In this document: positions 1 to 8,370 of the stretch, one piece after another
Layout of the letters: each line of letters begins with the position of its first letter
Numbering within the stretch: the first letter of the stretch is position 1
From: Euperipatoides rowelli
Taxonomy: Eukaryota; Onychophora; Udeonychophora; Euonychophora; Peripatopsidae
NCBI GenBank assembly: GCA_003024985.2
Contig: PXIH01S0011517.1
Strand: one strand, 5' to 3'
DNA length: 11,128 bases
Notes under the pieces: generated by a model
Databases searched by the model: none
Told to the model about the DNA's origin: nothing
Seen by the model: only the letters and a program-made list of their open reading frames with translations
Position numbers and translations under genes: made by a program

Positions 1-265
1 GAAGAGCAAATGCCCCGGTAATGTTTAGCATACTTCCCAACATAGCACAAACTTGAAATTTGACATGTAGGTAGGTTCCATAGTGTAGACATTGAAAATA
101 GACTTGGGCATTTGGTGGGGGGTAAATGACCCAGAATTGTTTAGCATACTTCCCAACTTGGCACAGACTTGGTATTTGGCATGGGGGTAGGTTCCATAGT
201 GAGGACAATAGAAATAAGTTTTAAATTGTTTTGGGGTGGAGGGAGAATAACCGGGCAACACCGGG
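1..265 (+). repeat. 116-bp tandem repeat with Helentron/HINE-like 3' terminus
   Basis: Two diverged copies of a unit of about 116 bp lie head to tail. The block at 23-85 (from GTTTAGCATACTTCCCAAC to GGTTCCATAGTG) recurs at 139-201 with about ten differences. The short sequence just before copy one (AAATGCCCCGGTAATG) matches the join before copy two (AAATGACCCAGAATTG). The array ends in a G+C-rich motif at about 250-267 (CCGGGCAACACCGGGTAC). As I recall, invertebrate non-autonomous Helitron/Helentron elements share this layout: short tandem units with a 'GAAATTTGGCATG...GGTAGGTTCC'-like core, followed by a CCGGGCAACGCCGGGTA-like end. The repeat itself is seen directly; the Helentron assignment is from memory of the family. 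The element is probably cut by the left window edge. Open frames crossing it on both strands do not look like genes. Confidence 0.65.
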
Positions 266-370
266 TACGTAAGCTAATTACTTATAAACTGAAAATTAAA
301 CAAAATACATTATCCTTTTTTAATTACATAATTATTTCAAATAATAAATTGTATTCTTTATATAACTGTC

Positions 371-558
371 GGTGCTACTTTAGCGTGAGGTCTACCTAAA
401 GTTTGCCATCACATAACTAATCTTACCCTGAACCCTAACTCCAACTATGTGTTAAATTGGGGAATAGTGAATTTCACATATAGGGTTCAGGTTAAGGGTT
501 GATGGTAGTTATGTAATGGCAAACTTTAACTAGACCTCACACTACAGGACTTAGCACC
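371..558. mobile_element. Foldback MITE-like element (long terminal inverted repeats)
   Basis: Arms at about 385-437 and 481-540 are imperfect reverse complements. Examples are GTGAGGTCTACCTAAAGTTT against the complement of AAACTTTAACTAGACCTCAC, and ACCCTGAACCCTA against TAGGGTTCAGGTT. The outer tips GGTGCTA (371-377) and TAGCACC (552-558) also pair, giving a symmetric element of about 188 bp with a central unpaired stretch of about 43 nt. It has no coding capacity. Long TIRs, small size and lack of an ORF fit a MITE mobilised by a DNA transposase, but no clear target-site duplication was found, so the superfamily is unknown. It ends about 70 bp before the acceptor of the next exon. Confidence 0.65.
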
Positions 559-628
559 TTAACGTTCATCATTAACTGCCTATGGTAAAATGTTAGTTGT
601 GTTTATTTACTGTATATATTTTTTTTAG

Positions 629-1226
<598 letters not shown>

Positions 1227-1249
1227 AAGTCGGGTAATTTACCCGACTT
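1227..1249. repeat. 23-nt perfect palindrome in a LINE 3' UTR
   Basis: AAGTCGGGTAA, a central T, then TTACCCGACTT gives 11 perfectly paired positions around base 1238. It lies about 100 nt downstream (on the minus strand) of the stop codon of the minus-strand LINE remnant, so it would sit in that element's 3' UTR. Several CR1/L2-type LINEs carry 3' stem-loops that their reverse transcriptase recognises. That role here is inference. Confidence 0.7.
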
Positions 1250-1506
1250 TAATTTTTTTTTTGTAAACCTGACTATCAACCGGATAACTTTAAGTTTAAA
1301 AAAATTTTATTTTGAGTAAGTCATTTTGACTTTTTTTAAATAGACTATCTAAAATTTTTTTCCTCTCAAATATTGATCCATTCGATTTTTAAACTCCACA
1401 ACTGATTCAGGCAAGGCATTCCATCTCAAAAGTATCCTATTTGATACAAACATTTAAACTTATTATGTAGATTTCCGTCTAAGCGGCCTTTCGCTAAATA
1501 GACTGT
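1227..1506 (-). mobile_element. Decayed LINE (CR1/Jockey-like) remnant: ORF2 C-terminus and 3' UTR
   Basis: On the minus strand, 1450-1349 reads FVSNRILLRWNALPESVV and then EFKNRMDQYLRGKKF plus a stop codon. This matches the usual end of non-LTR retrotransposon ORF2 (FFSNRVxxxWNxLPxxVV...FKxRLDxYW), which follows the reverse transcriptase domain. Upstream, 1506-1453 reads TVYLAKGRLDGNLHNKFK in another frame, fitting the preceding RLDxxxxxKxF region; two extra bases between the blocks (1451-1452) break the frame. The copy is 5' truncated and non-functional. The region after the stop holds the palindrome at 1227-1249 and may extend to the A/T-rich stretch near 1185. The motif match is seen directly; CR1 versus Jockey is not resolved. 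Confidence 0.72.
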
Positions 1507-1817
1507 ACATTAAATTATTGATTATTAGGGTTGGACCATAGTTAATTATTGCACCTGTTGATTATCATTGGAGTTGTTTGAAGATTAGAGTTGATAAAGA
1601 AAAGGATATTGCTTGAAATTTATTTAGAATCTTCATTGTTTTAGCCTGACAAATTAGCAGTATTGTATCTCTTTAATCTTAGTGGTATACACTTATGGAA
1701 CTAAAAGTTCCAAAACAATTTTCTAGTTTGATTGTAGTAGTTTTGATTTTATACCAATGTACATTAGGTAAATATAAGTCCACACAACAAATTTCAGGTA
1801 AATTGGACTTGTGGTAG
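1507..1817. other. Intron between two LINE remnants
   Basis: No intact frame is present. Part of it may be further decayed sequence of the minus-strand LINE, since short in-frame stretches without clear motifs continue beyond 1506, but I cannot support a boundary. No RNA gene or internal promoter was recognised. Confidence 0.4.
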
Positions 1818-2054
1818 TGTTTACAAACTTTCCTAACCCAGGTTTCGGTAGCCCTATTTGTTTACAATTTGTCATTGGCTTCATTATCTTTTTATCATCT
1901 GGGCTCCAAACTTTGGAATAACATTCTGCCTAATATTAGGAATGAAAATAATTTTCATATTTTTAAATCTAATCTTTTAAGCTATAGGCCTATTATAACC
2001 TCAATACTTATTTTCAATTATCTTTATTTTAAGTATTATTTCCAAATTGAATAA
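1818..2054 (+). mobile_element. Second LINE 3' remnant: ORF2 C-terminal fragment
   Basis: An open stretch with no ATG runs from just after a TAG at 1815-1817 to a TAA at 2052-2054. Its middle reads SFYHLGSKLWNNILPNIR and then NENNFHIFKSNLLSY. The pattern F..xGxKLWNxLPxxIR......FKxxLxxY is typical of the C-terminus of many non-LTR retrotransposon ORF2 proteins, with one extra residue in WNNILP. It differs from the minus-strand remnant at 1349-1450, so it is probably another LINE family. No reverse transcriptase motifs precede it, so it is a 5'-truncated dead copy. Its stop lies only 32 nt before exon B, so the LINE 3' end and the splice acceptor nearly coincide. Most of the downstream part is low-complexity Ile/Leu/Tyr/Phe, so the exact end is uncertain. 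Confidence 0.55.
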
Positions 2055-2086
2055 AAATTGTAAAAATTTACCTTTGTTTCTTACAG

Positions 2087-2162
2087 CCCTTCATCTATGA
2101 CCTATGAAGATACTTATAATACTCTTAAATATGCTAACCGAGCTAAGAGTATTCAATCAATG
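2087..2162 (+). CDS. Kinesin-8 exon B: last motor helix (alpha6)
   Basis: The first base completes Ser with the AG of exon A; 25 codons follow, reading [20 protein letters not shown] then SIQSM. The pattern SPSS...(Y/F)xxTxxTLxYAxRAKxI is the universal kinesin end-of-motor signature, and [13 protein letters not shown] is the version seen in kinesin-8. The acceptor is CCTTTGTTTCTTACAG (2071-2086) and the donor ATG|GTAAGG (from 2163); the exon ends in phase 0. The chain then enters the neck linker in exon C. At 76 nt it is a small exon. Confidence 0.96.
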
Positions 2163-2700
2163 GTAAGGAACTGAAGTAGTTAGATATTTTAATAGAAATT
2201 CAGCTAAAGCTAATTTTAAAATAGTTTATTATATGCTAATTGTAACCTATATAAAAAAAAGCTACTGATATTTAAAAATATATAATAAAAAAACCTTTAA
2301 CTGAATTTTTCTGAAATGTACAGTATACTGTAATTTGTGGACTTTCTAACAAACAAAAAAAAAAAAAAACCAAACAATTTTATTCTTAAATATACTGTAC
2401 AATAACTTTTAGTATAAGACAAATGGTAAAAAGATTGAGGTCTGTTTATCGTTTCAAAAGTATTTTCATATGTTGTCCATTTCTTATTTAATATGTTTTA
2501 ATCATTGATGTTGCATCTGCAGTACAACTACGGTATAAACATATTCGTCCTAATTTTGATCTAGAAATATTTGTATAGTTAGGTAATCTAGGCTTATTTT
2601 AATTTAACCTAATCAGGGCTCAATTACTGATAAATCCATGTGAAACTGAATTGCTTTTTCTGCTCAACTACTGATTAATCTGTAGATCAACGTTTATGCT
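2163..2700. other. Intron, no recognisable gene
   Basis: A+T-rich first part of the intron between exons B and C. It holds a 14-nt perfect palindrome TACAGTATACTGTA (2319-2332), an A-run near 2356-2370, and another TACTGTA at about 2393. No coding sequence or RNA gene was seen. Confidence 0.6.
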
Positions 2701-3787
2701 TGTGATATACCTGTGGCTTGGGAAAAGAATGCAGTCGTGTGAGTGGCTCTCAGTTGGAATACCCGCTAATAATTCAGCCCTGCAGTTGTGAGATACATAC
2801 ACTGAGTGAGACAAACAAAGAAGTTAGGTTGGCAATCATATATTTTATTAGAGTACTAAGCACTCTGACAAACAATCTTTCCTTACACAATATCAGTTAC
2901 ACAATAATGGTACCTAGGTTTTGATTACATGGGTTGTGACACAGAGAGATAATAATTATTGGTATTAGTGCTTTTCTTTATTGTGGCCCAACATGGCTGC
3001 TTAGCAAAAAGTTGGACTAGTCTTACCGAGGTTCAGGAGACATCTCATGTATGAGTGTAGTCTTGCACTTGGGGATCACTGACTTCAGGTGTGGCTGGAA
3101 GTTGGCTGATTCTTGTGGTTTCTGCTCTGCTCCTTCTGGTATGGCTTTGGATGCCCAGCTTCTTCCCTTTGATGATATGCAGGTCCTCTTCAGACTATGG
3201 TTAGCATATTGTTGCAGTCGGGAACAGTACAGCAATCCAGGATACAGGCAAGGGCTGGGCCAGGGACAAGAGAGCTCTCATGGTCAGCCAAACAATTTAT
3301 ACTTCCCTGTCTGACCAGAGGAGAACCCCAAATATCCTGGACAGCACCAAATATGGAAGTCCACATGGCTGGCAGCCTCTTCTTGGTGTTCAGCCAACCT
3401 CCTGCCTAAGATCAGGGTACAATTAGTGCAAAAAAACGAGGATGCAGGTCAAGCAGCCATGTTGGTATGGGTAAGTAATAATAATATTGTAATGTTATTA
3501 CAGTATGATAAGTTCTCTCACAGTTCTGAGATAAGCACATATTAGTTCTCAGGCTTTGTGGAAGGGAAATGTGTAACACATAAGATAAGCTAACTGGACT
3601 AATACATATGGTTAGAATGAGATTATAATATGGTATCATTATACAGTATTTACAGTAATAGTCTGCGGAGCAAACTACTTTTATCCTTCTAGCTATTTAG
3701 CTAGAACACAGATGGCCTCTGCTGTGCTCAGCTTGTGATAAGGCACAATTGTATCCTTATTAGGGGTACAATTATTACCTTGTTACA
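2701..3787 (-). mobile_element. Probable solo LTR of an LTR retrotransposon (minus strand)
   Basis: Read on the minus strand, this 1087-bp block begins TGTAACAAGGTAATAATTG and ends GGTATATCACA, giving the canonical TG...CA termini (TGT/ACA). The four bases TGCT at 2697-2700 are repeated at 3788-3791, as a 4-bp target-site duplication would be. Inside, on the minus strand, there is a TATAAA at 3296-3301 and AATAAA signals at 2977-2982 and 2844-2849. Much of it (about 2718-3420) is clearly less A+T-rich than the intron around it. The open frames inside, on both strands, show no protein motifs and are best taken as chance frames. No gag/pol or second LTR is present, so it would be a solo LTR left by recombination. 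Termini and TSD are seen in the sequence; the class (Gypsy or BEL) is unknown. Confidence 0.5.
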
Positions 3788-3802
3788 TGCTCATTTTCAG
3801 AT

Positions 3803-3831
3803 CATGTGATAATTATCACTTTGATCACATG
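3803..3831. repeat. Nested inverted repeat next to the putative LTR
   Basis: CATGTGAT (3803-3810) and ATCACATG (3824-3831) are reverse complements. Between and overlapping them lies a perfect 14-nt palindrome GTGATAATTATCAC (3806-3819), so two alternative hairpins share one arm. No function can be assigned. Confidence 0.6.
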
Positions 3832-4900
3832 AAACAAGTTACGTCTAAGATTCAAATAAACCATTTTGAAAGCTCTAGCTTAGAGGGCTGATTTTACAGT
3901 ATATGATTGTTTAAAAAAAAGTGTTGAAAATGCGAATTTTTTAAATGTTTTTTTTTTAAAGGTCAATGATTTTTTTTATTTCGTATGGATATATCATTTG
4001 TGGCCTATAGACTATTTGATGTACAATATTATGGAATATGTCAAATAAAAGGTAAATGAACACAAATTGCTGTTACTAGTGATTTGTGCTTAATTTGAAG
4101 AAAAATATTTATAAACCCTATCATTTTAAAATTAAAATATTTTTTCGTTATTATTTTTACATAATATCCATTAGAACCTGTTTATACCACTTTAAAGCCT
4201 GTTTAATCTAATTTAAAATGCCATAAAACACTTAATATTTGATTAAATATTAAGGATACAATGATTTTCAATATACAACAAAATCTGAATCGCACTGCCT
4301 AGTAGCGGGTTACTGAGCAAAAAAAAAAAATTCTTTTTTTTTTTTCATTAATAAGCTCTAATGGGTTAACCAATTATATTTCCTTAGCAGATGCTCCCTA
4401 CTCGTCTTTTAAAAAAGTTTGCTTATACTCTAAGCCAGAAGTGCTCGTTTCACTTAAAGAATTGCAAATTGAAATTTTTAACTCGAGTGAATCACTGGTC
4501 ACTTGTACTGTAACTCACTGATTTTCTTTCTTTTTTTTTTTTTTGCTAGTAGAAAAGACAAAACTAACTGACCATTGTTAATCTGACCAACATTTTTTTT
4601 TGTCCCCACATCATTTTTCAAAATTAAGAAATTCAATTAAAATTTTAATTTACTCTAATTGACCTTTGGATTCTAAGTTTTTGTTTAATTATAGATACCA
4701 TACAGTTAACCCACACCAATAATCCATTCAAATGCTGTATATATAGTACAATTGTCCTAATTCTTGTATTTTATTTTTTAAAAAAAAAAAATATTTTATA
4801 GTTTCATATTCTATCAATTATTTGATTTTAATATCAGATCATTAAAATGCCAGACTCAATGTAATAGTCTAATTAAATTCTTCATATTTTTTTTTTCTAG
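3832..4900. other. Intron, A/T-rich low-complexity sequence
   Basis: Remaining part of the intron between exons B and C. It contains many A and T runs, including a foldback of about 12 A and 12 T separated by three bases (4319-4345), which could form a hairpin. It ends in the long T-rich tract that is the acceptor of exon C. No coding sequence, RNA gene or transposon signature was recognised. Confidence 0.6.
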
Positions 4901-4975
4901 CTAAAAAGAAATGTTGTTAGTGTGGATGCGCACATCAGTCGATATTCTAAAATTGTTGACGAGCTTCGACAAGAG
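4901..4975 (+). CDS. Kinesin-8 exon C: neck linker and start of neck coil
   Basis: Exactly 25 codons, phase 0 at both ends, reading LKRNVVSVDAHISRYSKIVD then ELRQE. In kinesin-8 the alpha6 helix is followed by a neck linker of the form (K)xNVxxVxxHIxxYxxIxxxL, which this matches well. The linker docks on the motor core during the ATP cycle, and the IVDELRQE end starts the amphipathic neck coiled coil that continues in exon D. The acceptor is a T-rich tract ending TTTTTTCTAG (4891-4900); the donor is GAG|GTATTG (from 4976). The match alone does not separate KIF18 from KIF19, which has a similar neck; exons E and G favour KIF18. Confidence 0.94.
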
Positions 4976-6613
4976 GTATTGTATTTTTCTCATTAAAGTA
5001 TTCTTGTGTATTTATTATAATAAATAGATTGCATCAATAAACAAATACTGAATGAGCTAGTGGCTATATTGATTTTCTACTAATATTAAAAAAAGGGGGG
5101 AGACTACGCTATTCCGATTAGATTGATTTATTGGTCCGTATAATTTTAATACAATTTTAAAAGCAGTTTAAGAACAGTTTTTAAATTGAGTTTAACTTAT
5201 TTTTACCTTTAGTTCGTCAGTCTTTTTTTACAAACTCCTTTGCATAGTTCGAAACTTTGCAGTCAGTTCTAACTGTGATCATCTGATTTCATCTTAAATA
5301 TTATTTTATATTTCACTCGAACATTGATTCGTGAATTCAAGGAACAGCTGATTTTTCTTTGTTAAATAGCGTCACACAGCCTTTTCTATTTTAATAGTAA
5401 ATGCCATGTTTACTTAATCTGATCAATTATGAGATCATAAACAATGCATAAAACAATCAACTTCCTTCATTGTATGTGCGAATTAATGGTAATTTGTTCA
5501 TGTTGTATTTATTTTAAATGCGAGTTGTGTTCTTGTTATTTAAGAATGTCAAATTTAGTTGGAATGGGTTTTATCATTCCAACGAGTATAACCTAACTCT
5601 TATGTTGTGATGGTGGAGGCAACTTCAGGATTTGTGACCGTCTCCTGTATTTTAGCTGCAGCAGTGTTAATCTAGTATAAAGGTTTTTGTCTGGGAGTGC
5701 TACGAATTGGGGAAGTCTAACATCTAAAGTATAAAAAATATGGTTATTAAAAGAATGTTATAATTTTGATATTTATCAGGTGTAATTACAATAAATTTAA
5801 ATTCACTTTTGAATTTGCACCAAGTTAGTGATGGTCATATAATAATTTACAAACTAATAAACAATAGATGCATGGATGTTTTTTTTTTAAAAAAATTGTA
5901 ATCGATCATGAGCATGTGTAACTAAATTAAATTGATTTACTACAAGTCAAATACTTTAAAATTTTATATGAATTGAAAAAAATTATATACTTTTAGACTT
6001 TGGGTTTTAAACTGATGTTCAAAATGAAACATTTGCTGTTTTTGTTTAATAAAAAAATTATATTAAACCCTTAATATATACAGTATATGACTAGAAGAAA
6101 TCATATTTATCTATTGCTAATTTTTTTTCAATAGCCAAAATTTGTTAGTAAAACAAAACAAATAAGTTTTGATGCCTTAAAAGTGAACAGAAGTCAAATT
6201 TCTACACAATCACAATAGCTAACTCTCACACGTTCTCAAAAGAAATGTATATTATGTGACTCATAAATATAAACAAAACTAGTGAATGTTTTGAGAAAAA
6301 AAAACAATTCAAGGGTATAAGATGGATTTAAATAAAGTTTGTGATATTGCTTTTAAATAGGTAGATATATTTTTATAAATAAATAAAAGAAAAAAAAGTA
6401 CAGTAATGTTATAGCATTTTTTTTTTTTTGTTTCAAAACTTGTTTCAACATTTTATTGTTAGGGCTGTTATTGTTATAGCTACGATTTCATTTTTCAAAT
6501 TATAAATTTCTAAATTTTAAAATTAAGGAATTTAAATTTTTAGTATTCTAGTTTTTTTTCTTTAGTTTATGTACAGAATGTTTGAATTAACAAAACTTAA
6601 TTCAATTTTTCAG
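4976..6613. other. Intron, no recognisable gene
   Basis: A 1638-bp A+T-rich intron between exons C and D. Visible structure is limited to a hairpin at 5558-5583, a short A-run then G-run near 5089-5101, and many homopolymer T and A tracts. All frames carry frequent stops. It ends in TTCAATTTTTCAG (6601-6613), the acceptor of exon D. Confidence 0.6.
5558..5583. repeat. Perfect 9-bp hairpin
   Basis: GTTGGAATG (5558-5566) and CATTCCAAC (5575-5583) pair perfectly around an 8-nt loop. The following 120 nt are somewhat less A+T-rich than the rest of the intron. It could be the end of an old element or chance; no small-RNA family was recognised. Confidence 0.5.
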
Positions 6614-6717
6614 GTTTGTGAATTAAAATCAAAATTAAAAGAGTACGATGAAGGAAAAATTGAAACCAATCGAAGAAAATCTTTGGTTGATATAGCTCAT
6701 CAAGATGAAGTAAACAG
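6614..6717 (+). CDS. Kinesin-8 exon D: neck/stalk coiled coil 1
   Basis: 34 codons plus two bases, reading VCELKSKLKEYDEGKIETNR, then RKSLVDIAHQDEVN; the last AG joins the first G of exon E to give Arg. VCELKSKLKEY continues the heptad pattern begun in exon C, as in the corresponding kinesin-8 neck coil. A charged linker follows (DEGKIETNRRKS), then the start of the next helix (DIAHQDEVNRLQNML, across the junction). RRKSL (exon residues 20-24) fits a basophilic kinase consensus (R-R-x-S), which could be a PKA or Aurora site; this is only a motif match. The acceptor is TTTTTCAG|G and the donor AACAG|GTAGGT. No stop or frameshift is present. Confidence 0.92.
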
Positions 6718-6748
6718 GTAGGTAGGCCTGGCATCATTATATTTCAGG

Positions 6749-7499
6749 TTTATTTATTTATTCATAACATATTTTACATTTATAATTGAGGTATACATGG
6801 TTACTTATCCAAACCTCAACTACTAAAAAATAATAATANCCCTATCAACTCCATTCTATCACGAGACAGACCATTAGGTTAGATAAGCTTAATTTTAGGT
6901 CCTAGCTTGGCATTGATATGAATCACTGTAATTGAAATCTCCGAGGCAGGCGCGGGTATTGCATTCGCATGGAAGATGCAAATACAGCAATTCTTATAGA
7001 TTCAATACTAAGACGGGGACTATATTCCTAACTAACATAATTTATAACCATCTTCCCTGTCATTCAAGAATGATAATTATAACTTTATATTATTTAGAAA
7101 TTAAGTCTCGCTGCAAGTATTTATACCATGGCCGGCATAAATAATAAGTTATAAGCTCTAACTGGGAATAATCTCTATTTTCTCCATAACCTCGGTTTGG
7201 GGGTACTCAGCGCAACCCTTGGTAGGGAGGCACGTAAGATCCCAAGACATCCTGGCCTTCACAGAGCAGAGAGATATATTCCACGGGGAAAATCATCAAA
7301 TAAATACCATGCCTCCTTCATTAGTCTAGCCTACACTTACATGTAAATACCCGATCAGAAATTACTGATGCATCGTATCCACATGTAAGCTCTTTATAGG
7401 TAAGACTACCCCGAAGAACATAATATTTACTGAAAAAGAGGTCTGTTGTGCCAATTGATGGTTATTTCTCTTACTGGGGGCTAAATAATCGGCACAACA
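6749..7499 (-). mobile_element. Unclassified retroelement-like insertion (minus strand)
   Basis: On the minus strand the block ends at 6764-6749 with ATGAATAAATAAATAAA, a short A/T-rich tail of the kind left at the 3' end of many LINEs, preceded by ATGTTATG. Sequence from about 6840 to 7330 is richer in G+C than the neighbouring intron, with segments such as GGGGGTACTCAGCGCAACCC (7200-7219), which suggests inserted DNA. Its other side may be the inverted repeat at 7444-7499. No intact protein motif was found in either strand; a frame at 6932-7144 has no family signature. One ambiguous base lies at about 6839. The composition change and tail are seen; the element type is a guess. Confidence 0.35.
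7444..7499. repeat. 9-bp inverted repeat TGTTGTGCC / GGCACAACA
   Basis: TGTTGTGCC (7444-7452) and GGCACAACA (7491-7499) are perfect reverse complements around 38 nt, and the next bases inward also pair partly. The outer TGT/ACA ends could mark a short transposon-derived segment or an LTR edge. No target-site duplication was found. Confidence 0.5.
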
Positions 7500-8353
7500 A
7501 AACGAAATAAAAGGGAAGCCAATATTAAATAATTTTATATATTTTTAAAGTCTCCACTAATCTTTGCATAGCTTGTTTACATACACTACATACATAACAT
7601 AATATGCATTAGCAGTACCTTTAAAATAATGTCTTGTTTAATATAAATTATTTTAATTAAATCTTTTGAGTAAATTAATAGTATTTACTGAATATACTGT
7701 TTATTTTTATACCTACTGTATATATTTTTAAACTTTGCACTCATATAAATGACAGTGTAATCTCTCCTTAATGTTAGTGTTCGCCAGGAGCGGACTGGGG
7801 AGAAAAAGCATGGATGGTTAGGATAGTCCTCCCAGAGCGGCCATATTTAAATTCTATAAGGTTGGGATATAGAATTTTATTTTGATAGCTTATTTTTTTT
7901 TTGGTTGTGTCATGAGCTTTTTTTTTTTATGGTGGTTTGTTTTGTAATTATTTTGACTGGAAAAAACATTTACCCTAGAAACCCACATGTCTGGTGTTGT
8001 GTGGGACAATTAATTGCAAAATTGATTAGCTGGACATGTGGTTTTAAATCTGAACGTTTGGGCAACTTGGCTAGGATTTGTGGGGAATAAGCATGAAGCA
8101 TGCAATAGATTTAAGTAAATTTGGAAAAATCTTATTTGTTGACAATGAAATTATTTGGCACCATTCCACTCTCTTTCATCCACCTTTTTTTTTCACCTCT
8201 CGTCCTTCACCGAGATGTGTGCTGTCAAGCTTGACCAATCCCCAGAATCCATCCAATGATGCCAGGCCACTCGTGTCATTTTACAAACATTGTACCTATA
8301 ATAAATTAATACAATTAGCCCTATACAAATAATAAAAGGATGACTGTCACGCT
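7500..8353. other. Intron with small inverted repeat, no gene
   Basis: A+T-rich intron with a less A+T-rich patch at about 7785-7850 (around GGAGCGGACTGGGG). An imperfect 16-bp inverted repeat (13 of 16 paired) joins 7979-7994 to 8030-8045 (AAACCCACATGTCTGG and CTGGACATGTGGTTTT). Two overlapping open frames at 7905-8332 show no known domain and lack splice-flanked coding character, so I do not call them genes. Confidence 0.5.
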
Positions 8354-8370
8354 GTCGTAAATTTTACGAC
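8354..8370. repeat. 17-nt perfect palindrome with CG steps
   Basis: GTCGTAAA, central T, TTTACGAC: eight perfect pairs around base 8362. Like the palindrome at 1227-1249 it has an odd-length centre, CG near its outer part and an A/T-rich core. Role unknown; it may be the terminal stem of a decayed element. Confidence 0.6.

Noticed and set aside
25-399. Open frames on both strands across the left-end tandem repeat
   Set aside because: They follow the repeat units, have no domain, and lack splice or start context.
2718-3639. Several overlapping open frames (2718-2924 +, 3023-3235 -, 3051-3314 +, 3197-3409 +, 3412-3639 -)
   Set aside because: They overlap each other on both strands, show no protein family motif, and lie inside the putative LTR; higher G+C there makes chance frames longer.
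6932-7144. Open frame in the insert-like region
   Set aside because: No family motif and no suitable splice context; it lies in DNA that looks repeat-derived.
7905-8332. Two open frames in the intron before exon E
   Set aside because: No domain, wrong relation to the flanking exon phases, and probable element sequence around the inverted repeat at 7979-8045.
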